A DNA stretch of 64,000 nt from an uncultured Lachnospiraceae bacterium (lineage in GTDB: Bacteria; Bacillota; Clostridia; Lachnospirales; Lachnospiraceae), in the NCBI GenBank assembly GCA_910579865.1, contig CAJTXA010000010.1, positions 62,001-126,000 on the forward strand, given 5' to 3'. The notes under the pieces were generated by a model. It worked only from the letters and a program-made list of their open reading frames with translations. It made no database searches and was not told the DNA's origin. The translations under genes and the position numbers were made by a program. Shown in pieces: positions 34,022 through 43,433 of this stretch (position 1 is its first letter; each line of letters begins with the position of its first letter).

Positions 34022-35815
34022 TTAATTTTTCTTTTCTTCTGCTACTTGGATTGTTACTGTAATTGTAACTGGTTTATACTTCGCCTTATCTTCTGGAGTA
34101 AATATAACTTCAAATGGCTGACCAACCTTTACAGCTGATGTTGCGCAACTAACGGATCCTTTTACTTCTGTTGTATCTGTAGCAGATACTTTCGCTATTA
34201 CACTAAAATTCTCTACTTTTACTGTAGAAGTACTGGTAATACCAGCCGCACTACCTGTTGTTGGCTTAAGTTCTGCAATGGTTCCATTTACTGTCGCTGT
34301 AATGGAACTACCACTTACTGTTGCTGTAATTGTACTAACTACTGGTGCTACTGCTGTTATATCCCATTTTGCTGTTAAGTTAATATCCTTTTCTCCCACT
34401 ACAAGTTTTGTTAAATCAACTGCTTGATTTGCATTTGCTGATTCATACCAACCAGTAAAAACTGCATTTTCTTTTACTGGATCTCCAATTTTTGTTGTTG
34501 TTAAAATATTGGCTACTACATCATTTTTCTTAGCTTTTAAAACTTGTGTAGGTAGCTTCTCTGTTACCTCAACCGCTTTATCATCTAATGTTTTTACTTC
34601 CCAATATCCTCCATTTGCATTTAAAACAATATTATAATAATCTTTGACATTTCCCTCTCCTGTAAAGATAACATTTCCTTCTACTGCTTCCACTTTTGCA
34701 TTTTTATCTACTTCTACTTTTGGATTGATACCTGCTATTGTCTTAATCCTATTTGCTTGAACCTGATCGGATAAAACAACATTGATATCTGCTGCAATTT
34801 CAAAACTGCCCACTTTACCATTTCCTTTCAGTAAAACAGAAGATTTTGTATAAATTGTCCCAATATTAATATTTGTAGTAATAATTACATTTTCCCCTTC
34901 GATCTCTACTCGATCAAGTGAAGTACCTGTTCCAAACAGAAGATGTAATGGATTGGTTCCTTTGGCTTTTTTTGCTTTTAAAGTACTTTTTAAATTACAA
35001 TTTGTAAACTTAACACTAGAACTGCCGCCACCCTCTACAATAGTATTTCCATTTACTGTAAGTCCATCTATCTCCACTGTACCATCTGCAACTGTACTTT
35101 TTATCGTAAGTTTATTAATTCGATCGGCGGAATTCGATACTAGCTGATTGATGGTGTCTTTATTACACACCACTGGCTTTTGATCCGTACCACCTTTTAT
35201 AATCTCAACTTCTCTAGTAAGCCGATTCACTCGAATACTTCCATCTGAACTAGTTATCCAATAGTTAATATTTGTAGTAGAACTTCCTTTGTCTCGATTA
35301 GAGCCTACATATACAATATTTGAATCTGTTGTTTCTTTTCCATCCCATGCACCATTTGCATCTAAAGTCCATACTTTATTCTCTATCGTAACATTTCCTG
35401 TTTTCATTGCTCCTGAACTAGTATCCAAATAGTACCATTTCCCATCTCTTGGTTTTATCCAACCATTTAGCATCTCTCCTTTATGGTAATCCATAAAGTA
35501 CCATTTTCCATCTCTTGGTTTTATCCAACCTGTTCTCATTGCTCCAGTATGATAATCTAAGAAATACCACTTTCCATCTCTTGGCTTAATCCATCCTGTT
35601 TTCATAATGCCAGTATGATAGTCCATAAAATACCATTGTCCATCTTTATCTTGTACCCATCCTGTTTGATAAGTTCCATTTGCATTAACATAATGCCATC
35701 CTGAAGCATCTTTTCTCCATCCAGCAGAAGCTGCTGTTACCGACATACCATTACTAATTACTAATGCTGCTGAAAGCGCTGTTATAATTCCTCTTCTCCA
35801 TTTCTTTTTCATCAT
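34022..35815 (-). CDS. Surface protein: cell-wall-binding repeats, beta-solenoid and InlB-type repeat
   Basis: 597 residues. Signal peptide at 1-30. Five to six cell-wall/choline-binding repeats follow at about residues 30-150, each with a core like GWIKPRDGKWYFLDYHTG. The middle (about 160-385) is Gly/Val/Ile/Asn-rich with beta-helix spacing (VEIDGLTVNGNTIVEGGGSS, VLLKGNGKVGSFEIAADINV). At about 390-480 a Listeria-Bacteroides (InlB B) repeat ends in VFTGWYESANA and INLTAKWD. A C-terminal Ig-like domain follows. Likely a wall-attached adhesin or matrix protein. The repeats near the N terminus, rather than the C terminus, set it apart from the 54.7 kb repeat protein. Confidence 0.8.
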   Translation of the reverse strand: MMKKKWRRGIITALSAALVISNGMSVTAASAGWRKDASGWHYVNANGTYQTGWVQDKDGQWYFMDYHTGIMKTGWIKPRDGKWYFLDYHTGAMRTGWIKPRDGKWYFMDYHKGEMLNGWIKPRDGKWYYLDTSSGAMKTGNVTIENKVWTLDANGAWDGKETTDSNIVYVGSNRDKGSSTTNINYWITSSDGSIRVNRLTREVEIIKGGTDQKPVVCNKDTINQLVSNSADRINKLTIKSTVADGTVEIDGLTVNGNTIVEGGGSSSVKFTNCNLKSTLKAKKAKGTNPLHLLFGTGTSLDRVEIEGENVIITTNINIGTIYTKSSVLLKGNGKVGSFEIAADINVVLSDQVQANRIKTIAGINPKVEVDKNAKVEAVEGNVIFTGEGNVKDYYNIVLNANGGYWEVKTLDDKAVEVTEKLPTQVLKAKKNDVVANILTTTKIGDPVKENAVFTGWYESANANQAVDLTKLVVGEKDINLTAKWDITAVAPVVSTITATVSGSSITATVNGTIAELKPTTGSAAGITSTSTVKVENFSVIAKVSATDTTEVKGSVSCATSAVKVGQPFEVIFTPEDKAKYKPVTITVTIQVAEEKKN

Positions 35816-36219
35816 TCTATTCTCCTTTTTCTATACTTGATTTTTTAATTCTTTATAAGTAAGTAAAGGCACTTTTTTCAGATCTGATTTTACAAAAGTC
35901 CTTGAAAATATTATATTTTTCATTGACTGCTATTACGATTCGTACTTAAGTCTTGTAAGGATTATATAACGCTTTTTTATAAAATGCATTAGAAAAAGAA
36001 GTTTTTGCATTTATCTTTTTTTGTCCTAAGTATCTACTTGCTTTATACCTATAAACAGGTTTCCTTTCTCGATATTTAATATCATACTAAGAAAATAAAC
36101 AAAAATAATAGTTGTGAAAATAACACAATTAAAGTTTAAATAAAATTTAATAGAATTATATATGTGTTTGTGATAAGATTAGAAAATAAAACAGGAATTT
36201 AATTAAGGAGTAAAATATT
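35816..36219. other. AT-rich 404-base divergent intergenic region
   Basis: It separates two divergent exported-protein genes. The minus strand has a TATAAT at 35966-35961 without a convincing -35. The plus strand has an AAGGAG ribosome site at about 36205 for the lipoprotein gene. I see no gene, repeat or stable hairpin in it. Confidence 0.5.
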
Positions 36220-36993
36220 ATGAAAATTAGAAAAACAAATAAAATACATATAATAGCAATTATCGTTTTATTGGTAACATTTTTGTTAGTGGGTTGCGAA
36301 ACTAATACAACAGGACAAAAACAGACTATAACTGATGGAACTGAAGAAAAAAAAATAAATGAAAGTTCAACAACTAAACTAAATAATGATGAATTACCAA
36401 ATGAGAAAATAGATATTTATAATCATATCTTAGAAGAATATAGTGACATGGTTCAGAATGATTTTTATATCGATCTTCGGGACTCAGATTCTTATGACAG
36501 TAGTTTTGGGGAGAATATTGGTCTTGAAATCCGTACCCACAAACAAAACGTGTATTATGCATTTTATGATATAGATGGAAATGGAACAAAGGAACTTATT
36601 ATTGCAGGAGGAGAAAATGGTGTAGCAAGTCCCACTTTTTCACCTTGGAACTATGACTTATATGGTTATAATGGACACGATGTGGTTCACATTTTTCCAG
36701 AAATGGAGTTTGGATACAGGACAAATTTCTCGCTTTATGAAAATGGAATTATAGAAGTATTTTATAGCAGTAGTGCTGCAAAATCTGGTGTCGATTTTTA
36801 TAAAATAGCTGCCGATGGAACTAGCACCGAATTAGTAGATTCCTTTGCTACAGTTAGCCATTTAGAAGGAGATACACCTGTATTTACTTATTTTCAAAAT
36901 GGAAATGAAATTCCTCAAGAAGAATACGACGCCAAAATTCAAAGCTACACCATTGCACTTACAACTGTATTAGATTGGATACAAATTCAATAA
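36220..36993 (+). CDS. Lipoprotein with a DxDGNG calcium-type loop
   Basis: 257 residues. Basic N terminus, hydrophobic segment and lipobox LLVGC at about residue 25. A Thr/Glu/Asn linker runs to about residue 60. The mature domain has FYDIDGNGTKELIIAGGENG, an EF-hand/FG-GAP-like calcium loop typical of bacterial VCBS-type or dockerin-type binding loops, followed by beta-rich segments (VVHIFPEMEFG, IEVFYSSSAAKSG). The function is unknown; it should be anchored outside the membrane. It has its own terminator. Confidence 0.75.
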   Translation: MKIRKTNKIHIIAIIVLLVTFLLVGCETNTTGQKQTITDGTEEKKINESSTTKLNNDELPNEKIDIYNHILEEYSDMVQNDFYIDLRDSDSYDSSFGENIGLEIRTHKQNVYYAFYDIDGNGTKELIIAGGENGVASPTFSPWNYDLYGYNGHDVVHIFPEMEFGYRTNFSLYENGIIEVFYSSSAAKSGVDFYKIAADGTSTELVDSFATVSHLEGDTPVFTYFQNGNEIPQEEYDAKIQSYTIALTTVLDWIQIQ

Positions 36994-37003
36994 AAACTTC
37001 CCA

Positions 37004-37050
37004 AAAAAGAACACTCTCAAGAATAAACCTTGAACGTGTTCTTTCTTTTA
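37004..37050. terminator. Bidirectional terminator between the lipoprotein gene and tadA
   Basis: AAAGAACAC pairs with GTGTTCTTT, with an inner TCAAG/CTTGA pairing. CTTTTAT follows on the plus strand and TTTTTTGGG on the minus strand, so it can stop both convergent genes. Confidence 0.88.
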
Positions 37051-37071
37051 TAAAATGTACTTTTGATTTCA

Positions 37072-37578
37072 TCAATTTTTCTCTGGTATTATAAAATTGC
37101 AAACATCTTTTTTTCTCTTTCGCAACTTTCGGAAAAACTCCGTAAGCATCATACTGCACTCTTCTTTACAAATCCCAATTTCAATTTCCACTTGATGATT
37201 AAATTCTGGAACTTGTAAAAGATTCAGAACTGATCCAGCACATCCAGCCTTTGGATTCATACATCCTATATAAACTTTCCGTATCCGAGCCTGCACAATC
37301 GCTCCAGAACACATCTGACAAGGTTCTAATGTTACATACATATCACAATCTTCCAATCGCCAATCCCCTATTACTCGACTAGCTTTCCGAATTGCATTTA
37401 ATTCTGCATGAGAAAGTGTGTTTTTATCTACACCCCGACGATTATATCCTCTCCCAATAATTGCTCCATTATAAACAATCACACATCCAATCGGTACTTC
37501 ATCAATTGATGCTGCCTTTTTTGCCTGTCGTATTGCCTCTTTCATAAATTTTTCCTGTTCTGTATATTGTACCTTCAA
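37072..37578 (-). CDS. tadA: tRNA-specific adenosine deaminase
   Basis: 168 residues. It deaminates A34 to inosine in tRNA-Arg(ACG). The zinc site is complete: HAELNAIRKA (His and proton-shuttle Glu) and EPCQMCSGAI (two Cys). MKEAIRQAKKAASIDEVPIG and GCMNPKAGCAGSVLNLL are family blocks. The start is TTG 37578, six bases after AAGGAG; no better ATG exists before residue 12. It is 13 bases downstream of a GNAT acetyltransferase gene. Confidence 0.94.
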   Translation of the reverse strand: MKVQYTEQEKFMKEAIRQAKKAASIDEVPIGCVIVYNGAIIGRGYNRRGVDKNTLSHAELNAIRKASRVIGDWRLEDCDMYVTLEPCQMCSGAIVQARIRKVYIGCMNPKAGCAGSVLNLLQVPEFNHQVEIEIGICKEECSMMLTEFFRKLRKRKKDVCNFIIPEKN

Positions 37579-37591
37579 TTATTTCTCCTTA

Positions 37592-38140
37592 CTATTTATT
37601 ATAGAGCAGCGAATACTGCTGATGATCCACCCACTCTCCATGCACTTTAGCATATCCTCTTGCTGTTCCTTCATAGTAAAATCCAAGCCGCCCAATTAAT
37701 CGAATTGAGGCTAAATTATCTGGTGCAATATAAGCTGTAATTCGATGCAGCCGATATTTTGGCACAACATTAGAAAGCAGAAACCAAAGTGCTTCAAAAG
37801 CATAGCCCTGATGATGAAAATCACTGTCAAATTTATATCCTATATTACAGGAATCATAAGGTGATCGCTGAAATCCTGTTAAAGAAATTGTACCAATAAT
37901 CCGATCCAAATTTGATTTTAAATAAATATAATAACGCAGACTGCCTCCCTTTATAATCTGGTTATACTCTGCTGCCAACATATCCTTTATATAACTCATT
38001 GTATAAAAATTTTCACTTTTTTCACCTTCGTACTTTTCAAATAACTGTCTATTATTTGAAAGAAACGCTAATACCTGAAATGCATCTATAGAATTTAATA
38101 CTTTTAAAATCAATCGTTCTGTTTCGCAAACTAATTGCAT
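37592..38140 (-). CDS. GNAT-family N-acetyltransferase (RimJ/RimL-like)
   Basis: 182 residues. LVCETERLILKVLNSIDAFQ opens the domain and IIGTISLTGFQRSPYDSCNI begins the central sheet. FHHQGYAFEALWFLLSNVV is the acetyl-CoA loop region and IAPDNLASIRLIGRLGFYYE the final helix-strand. This matches the Acetyltransf_3 subfamily, whose members modify ribosomal proteins or small amines. ATG 38140 has GAGG seven bases upstream; a TTG at 38158 is less likely. The substrate is unknown. Confidence 0.88.
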   Translation of the reverse strand: MQLVCETERLILKVLNSIDAFQVLAFLSNNRQLFEKYEGEKSENFYTMSYIKDMLAAEYNQIIKGGSLRYYIYLKSNLDRIIGTISLTGFQRSPYDSCNIGYKFDSDFHHQGYAFEALWFLLSNVVPKYRLHRITAYIAPDNLASIRLIGRLGFYYEGTARGYAKVHGEWVDHQQYSLLYNK

Positions 38141-38233
38141 AACTTTCGCCTCTATCAATCTTCTTTTCTATCTTAACTATAGCAAAAATTCGTTCATATT
38201 GCAATGTAGTTTATTATTTAGAAAAAAGATTTC

Positions 38234-39730
38234 TTAAAGCGATACTCTTTTATACCAATAGCCAAACTGTCCAAGCATCTTATCACAAACTTTAACTGGT
38301 TTAAAACCGCCAAATCCAAACATAGAAGCCATCATCTTCTCATTTGGATGATAAATCCCTGGAATTCCAAGTACAAACTCTCCATCCTCTTGTGTTAAAA
38401 TTAAATAGCGAAAATTATAATACCCATGTAGTAAAAAACTATTACTTCCCAATACCCAATTTTCCTGTGGTAACATACGAAGATCTCGTAAGTCAATCTT
38501 TAAACAAAGACTTTCTGGTTCATCTACAAATGCACGAATCTTTGGAAATTGATGACACAATCTATCCCATATTGTCTCCTCAGCACGTTGCATCTCTTCA
38601 TTTTGCCTCTTTTCATCTTGTTGTATATTGCACCTATTACTATCTTGTTTTATATACTCTGTTGGATTTACTTCCTGTTGATTTTCATCGAATGACATCT
38701 GTTCTGTTAAATTTCTATTTTGTTCCTTCTTTTGATTTATACATATTTGTACTTGCTTTCTCAACTGCTGTTCTTTCTCTTGGTATTCTTCCCAACTCAT
38801 CTCCTTCCAAACACTAGGTGCAGGAGTACTCCATAATAATCCATTTTCCTCTATACTTTTTATACTTTGCTGCTTCTCTTCCTCTTGTTTTATTTCATTC
38901 CTTTTGTTATGTATATTTGTAATACTTCGTTCCCCATTAACATTTTCCACTATTACAGTTTCTACTCCTTCCGCTTGCTGCATCAGCTCTGACGTTTGCT
39001 TTTGTTCTTCATCTTCTTTTTGCATTTTATCCATTTTCTCTTTTCTTTTTACATCACGTTCAAAGTCCTCTTGCTTTTTTTCTATTTTCTCCTCTTCATT
39101 CATACTTTGTACTTCTACTTGTGTCTTCTCCTCCAACGTTATTTTGTCGATATTTAACTTTTCTTCCTCTACCTCTACTACCCTTTCCTCTTCTACTTGT
39201 TCCTTCTCACCCGATTCTTCTTTCCAATCTCTATCAAAAAAAATAATTGGTTCTTTTCTCTGTTCCTCTACTTCGGAAGCATGAAGCAAATCTTTCTCTT
39301 CTCCATTTAAAACTACATTTGTTGTTTCATTATTATGTATACAAAATTGATCAATCAAAATCGCGTAATCATCCCATCCTGAAGCAAAAATTCGTTCATT
39401 TCTATCCTCTTCTCGAACCAAAATCCCATTCATTTCATCTAATGATAAATTCGTATCTTTTATATTCTGTGTTTGAAATTGTTCATGAAATTCCCCTATT
39501 CCATTAATAACTTGAAAACTTCCAATATAAATACCTAAAATGTTCTTTTGATTTCGATAAAATAGATATACCTTCTCACATTTTCCATTACTTTGTTCTA
39601 ACCCCTTTATATTGACTGCAATTTTGCATTGCCCATTTCTGGAATCTACTTTTGCAAAACCAACATTACTTTCTTTTACCCCATTGTTATACATATAGAT
39701 ATAAGAAACAAACCTCTTTATCTCTGTCAC
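38234..39730 (-). CDS. DUF6128-type protein with long charged central region
   Basis: 498 residues. The N-terminal domain (RFVSYIYMYNNGVKESNVGF to about residue 140) and the C-terminal domain (from about residue 385: WDRLCHQFPKIRAFVDEPES, LLHGYYNFRYLILTQ, SMFGFGGFKPVKV) are conserved in Lachnospiraceae, as far as I recall. Between them about 240 residues are dominated by Glu, Lys and Gln and should be disordered or coiled-coil. No signal peptide or membrane helix is seen. The start is GTG 39730 behind AAAGGGG. The role is unknown; domain organisation suggests a cytoplasmic scaffold or spore-related protein, which is a guess. Confidence 0.7.
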   Translation of the reverse strand: MTEIKRFVSYIYMYNNGVKESNVGFAKVDSRNGQCKIAVNIKGLEQSNGKCEKVYLFYRNQKNILGIYIGSFQVINGIGEFHEQFQTQNIKDTNLSLDEMNGILVREEDRNERIFASGWDDYAILIDQFCIHNNETTNVVLNGEEKDLLHASEVEEQRKEPIIFFDRDWKEESGEKEQVEEERVVEVEEEKLNIDKITLEEKTQVEVQSMNEEEKIEKKQEDFERDVKRKEKMDKMQKEDEEQKQTSELMQQAEGVETVIVENVNGERSITNIHNKRNEIKQEEEKQQSIKSIEENGLLWSTPAPSVWKEMSWEEYQEKEQQLRKQVQICINQKKEQNRNLTEQMSFDENQQEVNPTEYIKQDSNRCNIQQDEKRQNEEMQRAEETIWDRLCHQFPKIRAFVDEPESLCLKIDLRDLRMLPQENWVLGSNSFLLHGYYNFRYLILTQEDGEFVLGIPGIYHPNEKMMASMFGFGGFKPVKVCDKMLGQFGYWYKRVSL

Positions 39731-39844
39731 TACTCCTACCCCTTTCCACTAGCCTTCTTCCGTTATATTAATTGTATGTAATAATCGATTTTCCTATGAT
39801 TTTTTTAACAGACAAAAAAATATCTCCTTTCGACAAACCTTATA

Positions 39845-39890
39845 TCAAAAAAACAAGTTTTTCTTTCTTAAAAGAAAAACTTGCTTCTTT
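39845..39890 (-). terminator. Intrinsic terminator of the chemoreceptor gene
   Basis: On the minus strand CAAGTTTTTCTTT pairs with AAAGAAAAACTTG and is followed by TTTTTTTG. It lies about 30 bases after the chemoreceptor stop codon. Confidence 0.88.
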
Positions 39891-39918
39891 CTAATCCATT
39901 TAAATAATCCATTTAAAA

Positions 39919-41601
39919 TTAGGCTTTTAATTTAAAACGCATTACTAACCGATTTAATGTATCTACTTGAGCACTTTGTTGTTCACTAGTAGCTGCTGTT
40001 TCCTCTGCCGTAGCTGAATTATTCTCTACCACACTGGCCACCTGACTAACAGCCTGATTGATTTCTTGAATAGAAATTAAATTTCCTTCCAACGTCTCAG
40101 CCATATCTCCCATAGCTCCTGTTGCTATACGTGCTCCATCCATAACCCCATTCATGCTAATCGCAACCTCATCTGCAAGACGTATACCAGTAAATACAGA
40201 TTCTACTGTTCCTTGTATTAGCACTGTTGTTCCACTGGCTGCTTCTGAGGATTGATTCGCTAACCTTTTTACTTGCTCTGCCACTACTGCAAATCCTCTT
40301 CCTGCTTCTCCAGCTCGTGCTGCTTCAATTGCCGCATTTAATGCTAAAAGATTGGTTTGAGAAGCAATCTCATTAATTACCTTTATAATCTCCCCTATTT
40401 GTTCCGAACGATCACTAATAATTCCTATTGCACTTTTTAATTCTTCCAATTTTTGATTCGTCTCTAAAAGGGCGGCCCCTGCCCCTTGTGCTGTTTCTGA
40501 AGTAACTTTGGCTTCTTCTACACTTTTACGAACCGTTTCTTCCATCGTTACCATAGATGCTGCCAATTCTTCTACAATACTTGCCTGATTTGTATTTCCC
40601 TCTGCTAGATCTTCTGATGCCATAGCAAGTTGACTAGCTCCCTGATTTACTTGTTCAGACACTTCTTGAAGTGTAAGAAGCATACTGCTCAAATCCTTTA
40701 CAATCCGATTGACTGCTGCTTTAATTGGCGCAAATTCGCCAATATAATCTTTTTTCAGCTCTTCTGTAAAATCGCCCTCCGCCATTTTTACTAGCTTTTC
40801 TGCCATCTCACTAATCAATTCCTGCAAAAATCTCTTTGTATCTTGTATTGCCTTCGTTAAAGTTCCCATCTCTGTTTCATCTACCTGTAAATCCAATGGC
40901 TGTGATAAATTTCCCTGAGAAACCAATAACATTGCATCCTTAATCTTTAAAATTGGATGAAGCAATTCTTCTCTAATAAATCTTACCAAAATCAAAAGTA
41001 CACAGATTACTACTATCATACAAAAAATAGAAGCAGCAGAAAAAACAAATGCTATAATTTGTATTCGTTGTACATCTCGCTCTGTACGTTCTTCTATCTC
41101 AGAAAAAAGCTGCATCATATTATCTTCAATACTCGCTAATTGTTCTACATAATAATCTCCATAAAGAATACCTCTAGCTGTTGCAAAATCTCCTATTGAT
41201 AAAACTGCCTGCATTGCTTCTTCTTCTAATGGAACTAGATCATTGGAAATTGTTCCAATATTCTCAATTAAATTCTTTTCTATTTCAGACAATCCAATTT
41301 GATACATCTTTTCTTTTGCAATATCTCGTCTCTTTGTTACATTTACTTCATTAATATAATTATCATAATGCGCTCGTGTTCCTGTTACAATATAATTCCT
41401 AGCTTCAGAAGTCAGATATTGAGATGCTTGCCAAAAATTATAGGCATTATTTACAATTTGATATTGTGTGTCTTTCTTTACAATTAAAAAATTATTCATA
41501 GCAATTGTTGTAGTAACAAAAAAAATTGCAATTCCTAATGTAATAATTGTTTGTTTCGTATAACGTTTTGTTCTTGTACTTTGATTTTCTCTTTTATCCA
41601 T
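39919..41601 (-). CDS. Methyl-accepting chemotaxis protein
   Basis: 560 residues. Transmembrane helix 1 is at about residues 17-40, followed by a four-helix-bundle sensor domain to about 185 (YQIVNNAYNFWQASQYLTSE, IGLSEIEKNLIENIGTISND). Helix 2 is at about 188-213. A HAMP domain follows, then the signalling hairpin with the invariant tip EIASQTNLLALNAAIEAARA and GRGFAVVAEQVKRLA. It relays an extracellular signal to CheA/CheW. No che genes are in the window. ATG 41601 follows GGAGGAG. A separate promoter lies between it and ksgA. Confidence 0.93.
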   Translation of the reverse strand: MDKRENQSTRTKRYTKQTIITLGIAIFFVTTTIAMNNFLIVKKDTQYQIVNNAYNFWQASQYLTSEARNYIVTGTRAHYDNYINEVNVTKRRDIAKEKMYQIGLSEIEKNLIENIGTISNDLVPLEEEAMQAVLSIGDFATARGILYGDYYVEQLASIEDNMMQLFSEIEERTERDVQRIQIIAFVFSAASIFCMIVVICVLLILVRFIREELLHPILKIKDAMLLVSQGNLSQPLDLQVDETEMGTLTKAIQDTKRFLQELISEMAEKLVKMAEGDFTEELKKDYIGEFAPIKAAVNRIVKDLSSMLLTLQEVSEQVNQGASQLAMASEDLAEGNTNQASIVEELAASMVTMEETVRKSVEEAKVTSETAQGAGAALLETNQKLEELKSAIGIISDRSEQIGEIIKVINEIASQTNLLALNAAIEAARAGEAGRGFAVVAEQVKRLANQSSEAASGTTVLIQGTVESVFTGIRLADEVAISMNGVMDGARIATGAMGDMAETLEGNLISIQEINQAVSQVASVVENNSATAEETAATSEQQSAQVDTLNRLVMRFKLKA

Positions 41602-41646
41602 ATCTGACTCCTCCAATGCATCTGTCCTCTCCTATTTCCATTTATA

Positions 41647-41676
41647 AATGTAGCACAAAATCTATTCTGCCGTCAA
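41647..41676 (-). promoter_or_regulatory. Chemoreceptor promoter
   Basis: TTGACG (41676-41671), an 18-base spacer and TACATT (41652-41647) on the minus strand, 45 bases upstream of the chemoreceptor ATG. It is a sigma-A type site. I saw no sigma-D-like TAAA/GCCGATAA motif. Confidence 0.6.
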
Positions 41677-41719
41677 TCAAATTTCAGATTTTTTTGTAAC
41701 TTTTTTCTACCTTTTCCTT

Positions 41720-42601
41720 TTATTTTGATTCTTTTTTTATCATTTTTACTAAAAGATTACTCAACTCTGCAAATTGTTGTAACGAAAGCATCTCTCCTCG
41801 AATGGAAAGAGATAAATTCTGTGCCTCTAATGCTGCTTGAATCTGTTCTTTCGTATAAGTAATTTCTTGTGAATTTACTAATCCATTTACCAAAGTCTTT
41901 CTTCTTTGATTAAATGATGCACGAATCAAAGCAAACAGCAACGTTTCATCCATTACAAAAACTGGTGGTTCTTTATATCTTGTTAAACGAATTACTGCTG
42001 AACCAACCTTTGGACGTGGGATAAAACAATTAGGTGGGACATTTGCTACAATCTCTGGTTTCGTATAATATTGTATTGCTAAAGACAATGCCCCATATTC
42101 TTTACTACCTGGCATTTCTTTCATACGATCTGCTACTTCTTTCTGTACCATAACTGTAATGCTATCAACAGGCACTTTACTTTCTAATATACTCATAATA
42201 ATTGGGGTAGTAATATAATAAGGAAGGTTTGCTACCACTTTAAATGCTCTTCCACCATTCTGCTCCTGTGCCAACTTTTTTAAATCCATTTTTAAAATAT
42301 CTGCTTGAATTACTGTTACATTGGAATATCCAGCTAATGTATCCGATAAAATTGGAATTAAATTTCGATCAATCTCCACTGCAATTACTTGTCTTGCCTG
42401 TTCAGCAAGAGCTTGTGTCATAGTTCCAATTCCTGGTCCAATCTCTAGTACACAATCTTCCTTTGTCAAAGTGGCTGAAGTTAAAATTTTTTCTACCACA
42501 TAAGGATCTATCAAAAAATTCTGTCCAAACTTTTTCTGGAATACAAAGCTATACTTTTGAATCACCTCAATTGTTCTTTTGGGATTACTTAAATCTGCCA
42601 T
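41720..42601 (-). CDS. ksgA: 16S rRNA adenine dimethyltransferase
   Basis: 293 residues. It dimethylates A1518 and A1519 in 16S rRNA. KKFGQNFLIDPYVVEKIL, VLEIGPGIGTMTQALAEQA (SAM loop) and VVANLPYYITTPII (catalytic NLPYY) are diagnostic, with CFIPRPKVGSAVIRL following. ATG 42601 has TGGAG upstream. It lies 14 bases after tatD, the usual metG-tatD-ksgA order of Firmicutes, although rnmV is missing. Confidence 0.95.
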   Translation of the reverse strand: MADLSNPKRTIEVIQKYSFVFQKKFGQNFLIDPYVVEKILTSATLTKEDCVLEIGPGIGTMTQALAEQARQVIAVEIDRNLIPILSDTLAGYSNVTVIQADILKMDLKKLAQEQNGGRAFKVVANLPYYITTPIIMSILESKVPVDSITVMVQKEVADRMKEMPGSKEYGALSLAIQYYTKPEIVANVPPNCFIPRPKVGSAVIRLTRYKEPPVFVMDETLLFALIRASFNQRRKTLVNGLVNSQEITYTKEQIQAALEAQNLSLSIRGEMLSLQQFAELSNLLVKMIKKESK

Positions 42602-42615
42602 AATCACTCCATTTC

Positions 42616-43413
42616 TTAAGACCTATTCTTAGTATCCTTTTTCTCCAATCGATATAACTTTTTTGCATTACAAAAAGTAATATCTACCACATCTTCATAA
42701 GTAACCTGCTTTATCTGTGCGATTGCTTCTGCTACATAAGAAAGATAAATAGAATTATTTCGTTTTCCCCTATTTGGAACAGGTGCTAAATAGGGACAAT
42801 CTGTTTCTAACACAATTCGTTCAAGAGGTGCCATTTCTACTACCTCCTGTAACTTTTTAGCATTTGGAAAAGTCACTACTCCTCCAATTCCAAGATAAAA
42901 CCCCATATTCAAACATTCTTTTGCTACTTCTACTGAATAAGAAAAGCAATGAATTACACCTCCAATTTCCTCAGCTTTTTGTTCTTTTAAAATATCCATC
43001 GTATCTTGTGCCGCATCTCGACTATGAATAATAACTGGTAGCTCTACTTCACGGGCTAACTCAAGTTGACGAACAAACCATTTCTTTTGTACTTCTCGTT
43101 CTGATTTATCCCAATAATAATCCAATCCAATTTCCCCAATCGCTACCACTCGTTCCTTTAAGGCTGCTTTTCGCAAAAACGCAATTCCTTCTTCTGTCAG
43201 CTCTCCTACTTCACTTGGATGAACACCAACTGCTCCATAAAAAAAGGGATATTCTTTTACTAATTCTAGCGTTTGTTTTGAAGAAAAAATACTAGCTCCT
43301 ACATTTACCACATATCCAATTCCATGCTCTAATAATCCGGCTATCAACTTTTTTCGATCATCTTCAAATGCAGAATCATCATAATGGGCATGTGTATCAA
43401 AAATCTTTTTCAT
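42616..43413 (-). CDS. tatD: TatD-family metal-dependent DNase
   Basis: 265 residues. TIM-barrel metallo-hydrolase with metal ligands in FDTHAHYDDSAF, IGEIGLDYYWD, VIIHSRDA, GVIHCFSY and LETDCPYLAP. Thought to act in DNA repair or turnover. AAAGGG precedes ATG 43413. The gene begins 20 bases after metG and ends 14 bases before ksgA. Confidence 0.93.
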   Translation of the reverse strand: MKKIFDTHAHYDDSAFEDDRKKLIAGLLEHGIGYVVNVGASIFSSKQTLELVKEYPFFYGAVGVHPSEVGELTEEGIAFLRKAALKERVVAIGEIGLDYYWDKSEREVQKKWFVRQLELAREVELPVIIHSRDAAQDTMDILKEQKAEEIGGVIHCFSYSVEVAKECLNMGFYLGIGGVVTFPNAKKLQEVVEMAPLERIVLETDCPYLAPVPNRGKRNNSIYLSYVAEAIAQIKQVTYEDVVDITFCNAKKLYRLEKKDTKNRS

Positions 43414-43433
43414 CTTCCTATCCCTTTCCCGAT

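Noticed and set aside
38904..39284. A 126-codon plus-strand frame rich in Ser, Cys and Phe
   Set aside because: It is the reverse complement of the Glu/Lys/Gln-rich middle of the DUF6128-type gene.
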